Positions 14,532 through 16,632 of a stretch of 16,632 nucleotides of DNA are shown here, in pieces; within the stretch, counting starts at the first letter, position 1, and the number at the start of each line of letters is the position of its first letter. The notes below the pieces were generated by a model that was not told the origin of the DNA, searched no databases, and was given only the letters and a program-made list of their open reading frames with translations. The DNA lies in assembly GCA_035527455.1 (NCBI GenBank), contig DATLAN010000389.1:1-16632 (forward strand), written 5' to 3'. The position numbers and the translations under genes are program-made. This stretch comes from DATLAN01 sp035527455. GTDB lineage: Bacteria > Planctomycetota > Planctomycetia > Pirellulales > Thermoguttaceae.

Positions 14532-15683
14532 TCAAGGTGTGGAAATCAGATTCGCTTTACACGTCTTTGCTTCGACCGAATGCTGTCGGCACAGATCCAA
14601 GAACGGTTCGATGACCAATGGCGCGGCAACACTTGTGGGCAACCGCCAGGATCCTCCCCGACAGACGAGCGGCTGCTCTGGCGCGAGATACTCGTAGACC
14701 CGCTTCATCTTCTTCATGACTGATGGCAGCGCACCAAACCGTGGTCGCGTGATTTTCGCAACGGAATAGACCAGATGGCCAGCCCCCACATCTCGCGCGA
14801 ACCGGACAAGACTGTCCAGGTCGACCGTAGGTTGGACATCCGGCAAGTCGAAATCAGCCATAGCCTTTCCGGCTGGTAGCGGGTCGCGTGGAAACAACGG
14901 GTCAATCCGAATGTATACGGGGATGCTCTCTTGTCTCAAGAGCCGAACCCCTTCCATCCGACTTTCAATACTGGGGGCAGCCGGATCGAGCAACTCTCGC
15001 GACTCATCGTGAAGGAATGCCAATGAGCATTCGACCCGCAACGGCGGATTTCCACTCTCCCGGAACCACGCGGCACATGGATGCTCGCCCGACAATTGAT
15101 TCAAGCGGTGCAGTGTGCGGATATAGCTTCGGCCCGTCAATATGGACGGATTCTTGGTCAGCACCGTGACCGTCGTAAAACGATGTCGTCGCTCTGCCAG
15201 TTTTTCAAGCGCATAAAGCGAATGCCCATGTTCCTTCTCCAACGGTTGCAGCGGGTCGGTGCTGTTGGACATGTGAACGGGCGCCGGCCGGACGTCGAAG
15301 GCGTCCAGAGCGTCCAAGTCCTTAACCAGATCTTCTCGAAAGGTGTGCTTGCATCCAGCTTCTCTCGATGCGTATCCCACGGCATAGCAGTATTGACATT
15401 CGTGCTCGCAGCCCGTATAGACATTGATGCAATATCGATGACCGGACGGGAAGATGCGCTGATCAGCGAACGGGCAATACCACTTGATCACGCGAGGGCG
15501 GGTGACCTCCAAGACGTCTTTCTTGGAACGATGTGGCAAGAAGTAAGACGCCAAGGCCGCACGATCCCGCACCGAGAGCGCGTCGAATACGGGTCGGTAT
15601 TTGCGATGCACGCGCGAGGCCAATGAAAGGCCCCGCTCCACGTCGCTGTCCGTACCGAAAAGGTCCATCTTCGTGTCAATCAT
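14532..15683 (-). CDS. SPL-family radical SAM protein
   Basis: The protein has 383 residues from the ATG at 15683. Other possible starts are TTG at 15695 and ATG at 15668, and none has an ideal ribosome site. The radical SAM cluster motif is C92-EHE-C96-QY-C99 in NVYTGCEHECQYCYAVGY. HMSNSTDPLQPLEKEHGHS and VTVLTKNPSIL are the next core strands, as in spore photoproduct lyase-like (SPL family, Rv2578c-like) proteins. RPRVIKWYCPFADQRIFPSG precedes the cluster. Planctomycetes do not form endospores, so a true spore photoproduct lyase role is not supported; another radical-based repair or modification is possible. GC is visibly lower than in its neighbours, which hints at transfer. It converges on the beta-propeller gene. 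Confidence 0.85.
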   Translation of the reverse strand: MIDTKMDLFGTDSDVERGLSLASRVHRKYRPVFDALSVRDRAALASYFLPHRSKKDVLEVTRPRVIKWYCPFADQRIFPSGHRYCINVYTGCEHECQYCYAVGYASREAGCKHTFREDLVKDLDALDAFDVRPAPVHMSNSTDPLQPLEKEHGHSLYALEKLAERRHRFTTVTVLTKNPSILTGRSYIRTLHRLNQLSGEHPCAAWFRESGNPPLRVECSLAFLHDESRELLDPAAPSIESRMEGVRLLRQESIPVYIRIDPLFPRDPLPAGKAMADFDLPDVQPTVDLDSLVRFARDVGAGHLVYSVAKITRPRFGALPSVMKKMKRVYEYLAPEQPLVCRGGSWRLPTSVAAPLVIEPFLDLCRQHSVEAKTCKANLISTP

Positions 15684-15702
15684 TCCTATGCACAAGGATC
15701 AT
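15676..15702 (-). other. Possible 8-residue leader peptide overlapping the radical SAM start
   Basis: GAGGAG (complement at 15708-15713) stands five bases before an ATG at 15702, which opens MILVHRND followed by TGA. This is the best ribosome site in the area. The leader spans the ATG at 15683 in another frame and stops seven bases before the ATG at 15668, so it could couple translation to the main gene. Very short frames arise by chance, so support is weak. Confidence 0.3.
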
Positions 15703-15872
15703 GGACGCTCCTCGCATCCGTTGTCTGTTGGTCAAGTCGGCTGCCGGGAAGGAAGTGGACAGATGTTTTGTACAACAGGCCGGTAGTTGTTTTCAAGAGG
15801 AATTCTCGATCCACCCTCGGGCGGGGGGTGGAAAAACTCGGCGCGACCGATGAAGAATACGGTCGTACGTTC

Positions 15873-15881
15873 TGGTATAAT
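15873..15881 (+). promoter_or_regulatory. Extended -10 promoter of the right-edge LamG gene
   Basis: TGGTATAAT is a perfect extended -10 box, with a predicted start near 15888 and a leader of about 70 bases. No TTGACA-like box lies 17 bases upstream, which is usual for this promoter type. Confidence 0.6.
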
Positions 15882-15958
15882 CCAAGTTGACGCCAATATA
15901 TGGTGCTTTCGCGGCAGAATGAAATGAGAGGAAACGGAGGCAACCAAGGAGGATTCGA

Positions 15959-16632
15959 GTGCGAGTCAGCCGACATTTGATGGCCGTGTTCGCGGGTTGG
16001 ACTGTGCTTGCCGCGGCGGGCTTCGTGTGGGCCGAAGAACCGTCCACGGCCGACCGGCCGGTTTGCTTCTGGGATTTCGACGGAACGCTCGACGATCGAG
16101 CCGGCAAGACCGCCGACGCGCTTGCCGCCCGGGAAGGGCAAACGCGATTCGTGGACGCCTCGCAACTGCCGGGCGTGATCGGCAAAGCCGTCGCCCTGGG
16201 CGTGCAAACGGGCGACGCCGAGTACCTCGTGGCTTCGCTCTCCAAGGAAGTTGCCCCGGGGCCCAACTACACGATCGAAGCGTGGGTTTATCCCACCGAG
16301 CTGTCCGCCTGGAACCGCCTGGCACTCCGATGGGCAGCGGCCCCGAACTACGCGTATCACCTCGCCCTGCACCAAGGCGTGGTGAGCCTCTGCCACAACC
16401 AGTCCGACGGCCAATACGTGTTTGCCGAAGGCGGGCGCGTCGCCGCGAAGCGGTGGCACCATCTGGCCGCCGTTGCCCGACGAAACGACCGGCAGCCGTC
16501 CGAGAGCGTGTTGACCGTCTATCTCGACGGCCGCGTGGCGGGCACGGCACCGTTCGACGGCACGATCAAGGACCAGGCCACCGAGGACTTGGGAATCGGC
16601 GACTCGGCCGGTGCCCCGTCGGCCGCGAGCCG
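15959..16632 (+). CDS. Exported LamG-domain protein (3' end beyond window)
   Basis: 224 codons are visible and the frame is open at the right edge. The start is GTG at 15959: AAGGAGG (15946-15952) sits six bases before it, whereas the in-frame ATG at 15980 has none. Residues 1-25 form a signal peptide (RHLMAVFAGWTVLAAAGFVWA). Residues about 33-220 are a LamG/concanavalin A-like domain: CFWDFDGTLDDRAG, NYTIEAWVYPTEL, WNRLALRWAAAPNYAYHL, RWHHLAAVARRND and LTVYLDGRVAGT. Planctomycete proteins that begin this way often continue into further domains, so the function is unknown until the rest is seen. The domain is of the same broad type as that at 3505-4869, but the flanking duplicated module is absent in the visible part. 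Confidence 0.88.
   Translation, partial: MRVSRHLMAVFAGWTVLAAAGFVWAEEPSTADRPVCFWDFDGTLDDRAGKTADALAAREGQTRFVDASQLPGVIGKAVALGVQTGDAEYLVASLSKEVAPGPNYTIEAWVYPTELSAWNRLALRWAAAPNYAYHLALHQGVVSLCHNQSDGQYVFAEGGRVAAKRWHHLAAVARRNDRQPSESVLTVYLDGRVAGTAPFDGTIKDQATEDLGIGDSAGAPSAAS

Noticed and set aside
14532..15683. True spore photoproduct lyase
   Set aside because: The cluster motif fits the wider SPL radical SAM group, but the host does not appear to be a spore former and no sporulation gene is nearby.
1..16632. CRISPR arrays, tRNA or rRNA genes, transposases and prophage genes
   Set aside because: No regularly spaced repeats with spacers, no cloverleaf with a TTCGA-type loop, no rRNA signature and no mobile-element protein were found.

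Overview
The window reads as chromosomal DNA from a GC-rich member of the Planctomycetota, most likely Pirellulales-like. That placement is inferred from the gene set: a two-heme protein related to the HzsA family, secreted LamG proteins, a secreted PQQ-type beta-propeller protein, a Cys-rich exported protein and an outer-membrane barrel with repeats. Spacing between genes is loose and several palindromic intergenic elements are present. No rRNA, tRNA, CRISPR array, transposase or phage gene was seen. Eleven protein genes are supported, two of them cut by the window edges, plus one broken antitoxin gene.

Layout, left to right. (1) 1-2944, minus: the HzsA-related exported diheme protein, open at the left edge, with a good sigma70-type promoter and a structured leader. 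(2) 3242-3481: a truncated addiction-module antitoxin remnant followed by a 22-bp perfect palindrome. (3) 3505-4869, minus: an exported LamG protein with a duplicated flanking module; upstream of it lies a cluster of 24-bp palindromic repeats (5029-5148). (4) 5173-6723, minus: a two-gene unit of an AhpD/carboxymuconolactone decarboxylase-like protein and an NmrA-like NAD(P)-binding protein. It diverges from a sigma54 enhancer-binding regulator (6938-8119, plus), and a near-consensus -24/-12 promoter points at the two-gene unit. (5) 8319-9500, plus: a repeat-bearing outer-membrane barrel protein ending in a clear intrinsic terminator, then a 21-bp inverted repeat. (6) 9902-10936, minus: hemE. 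(7) 11103-11858, minus: a Cys-rich exported protein with its own terminator. (8) 12500-14510, plus: a cupin overlapping a secreted beta-propeller gene. (9) 14532-15683, minus: an SPL-like radical SAM protein of lower GC. (10) 15959 to the right edge, plus: a second exported LamG protein.

The most coherent functional unit is the sigma54 regulator with the divergent AhpD-like/NmrA-like genes. Regulator, promoter and targets are all visible, which suggests an inducible redox or electrophile response; the inducer cannot be read from the sequence. Most of the other genes encode exported proteins. The long reading frames on the opposite strands of the HzsA-like, LamG/NmrA and beta-propeller genes are composition shadows.
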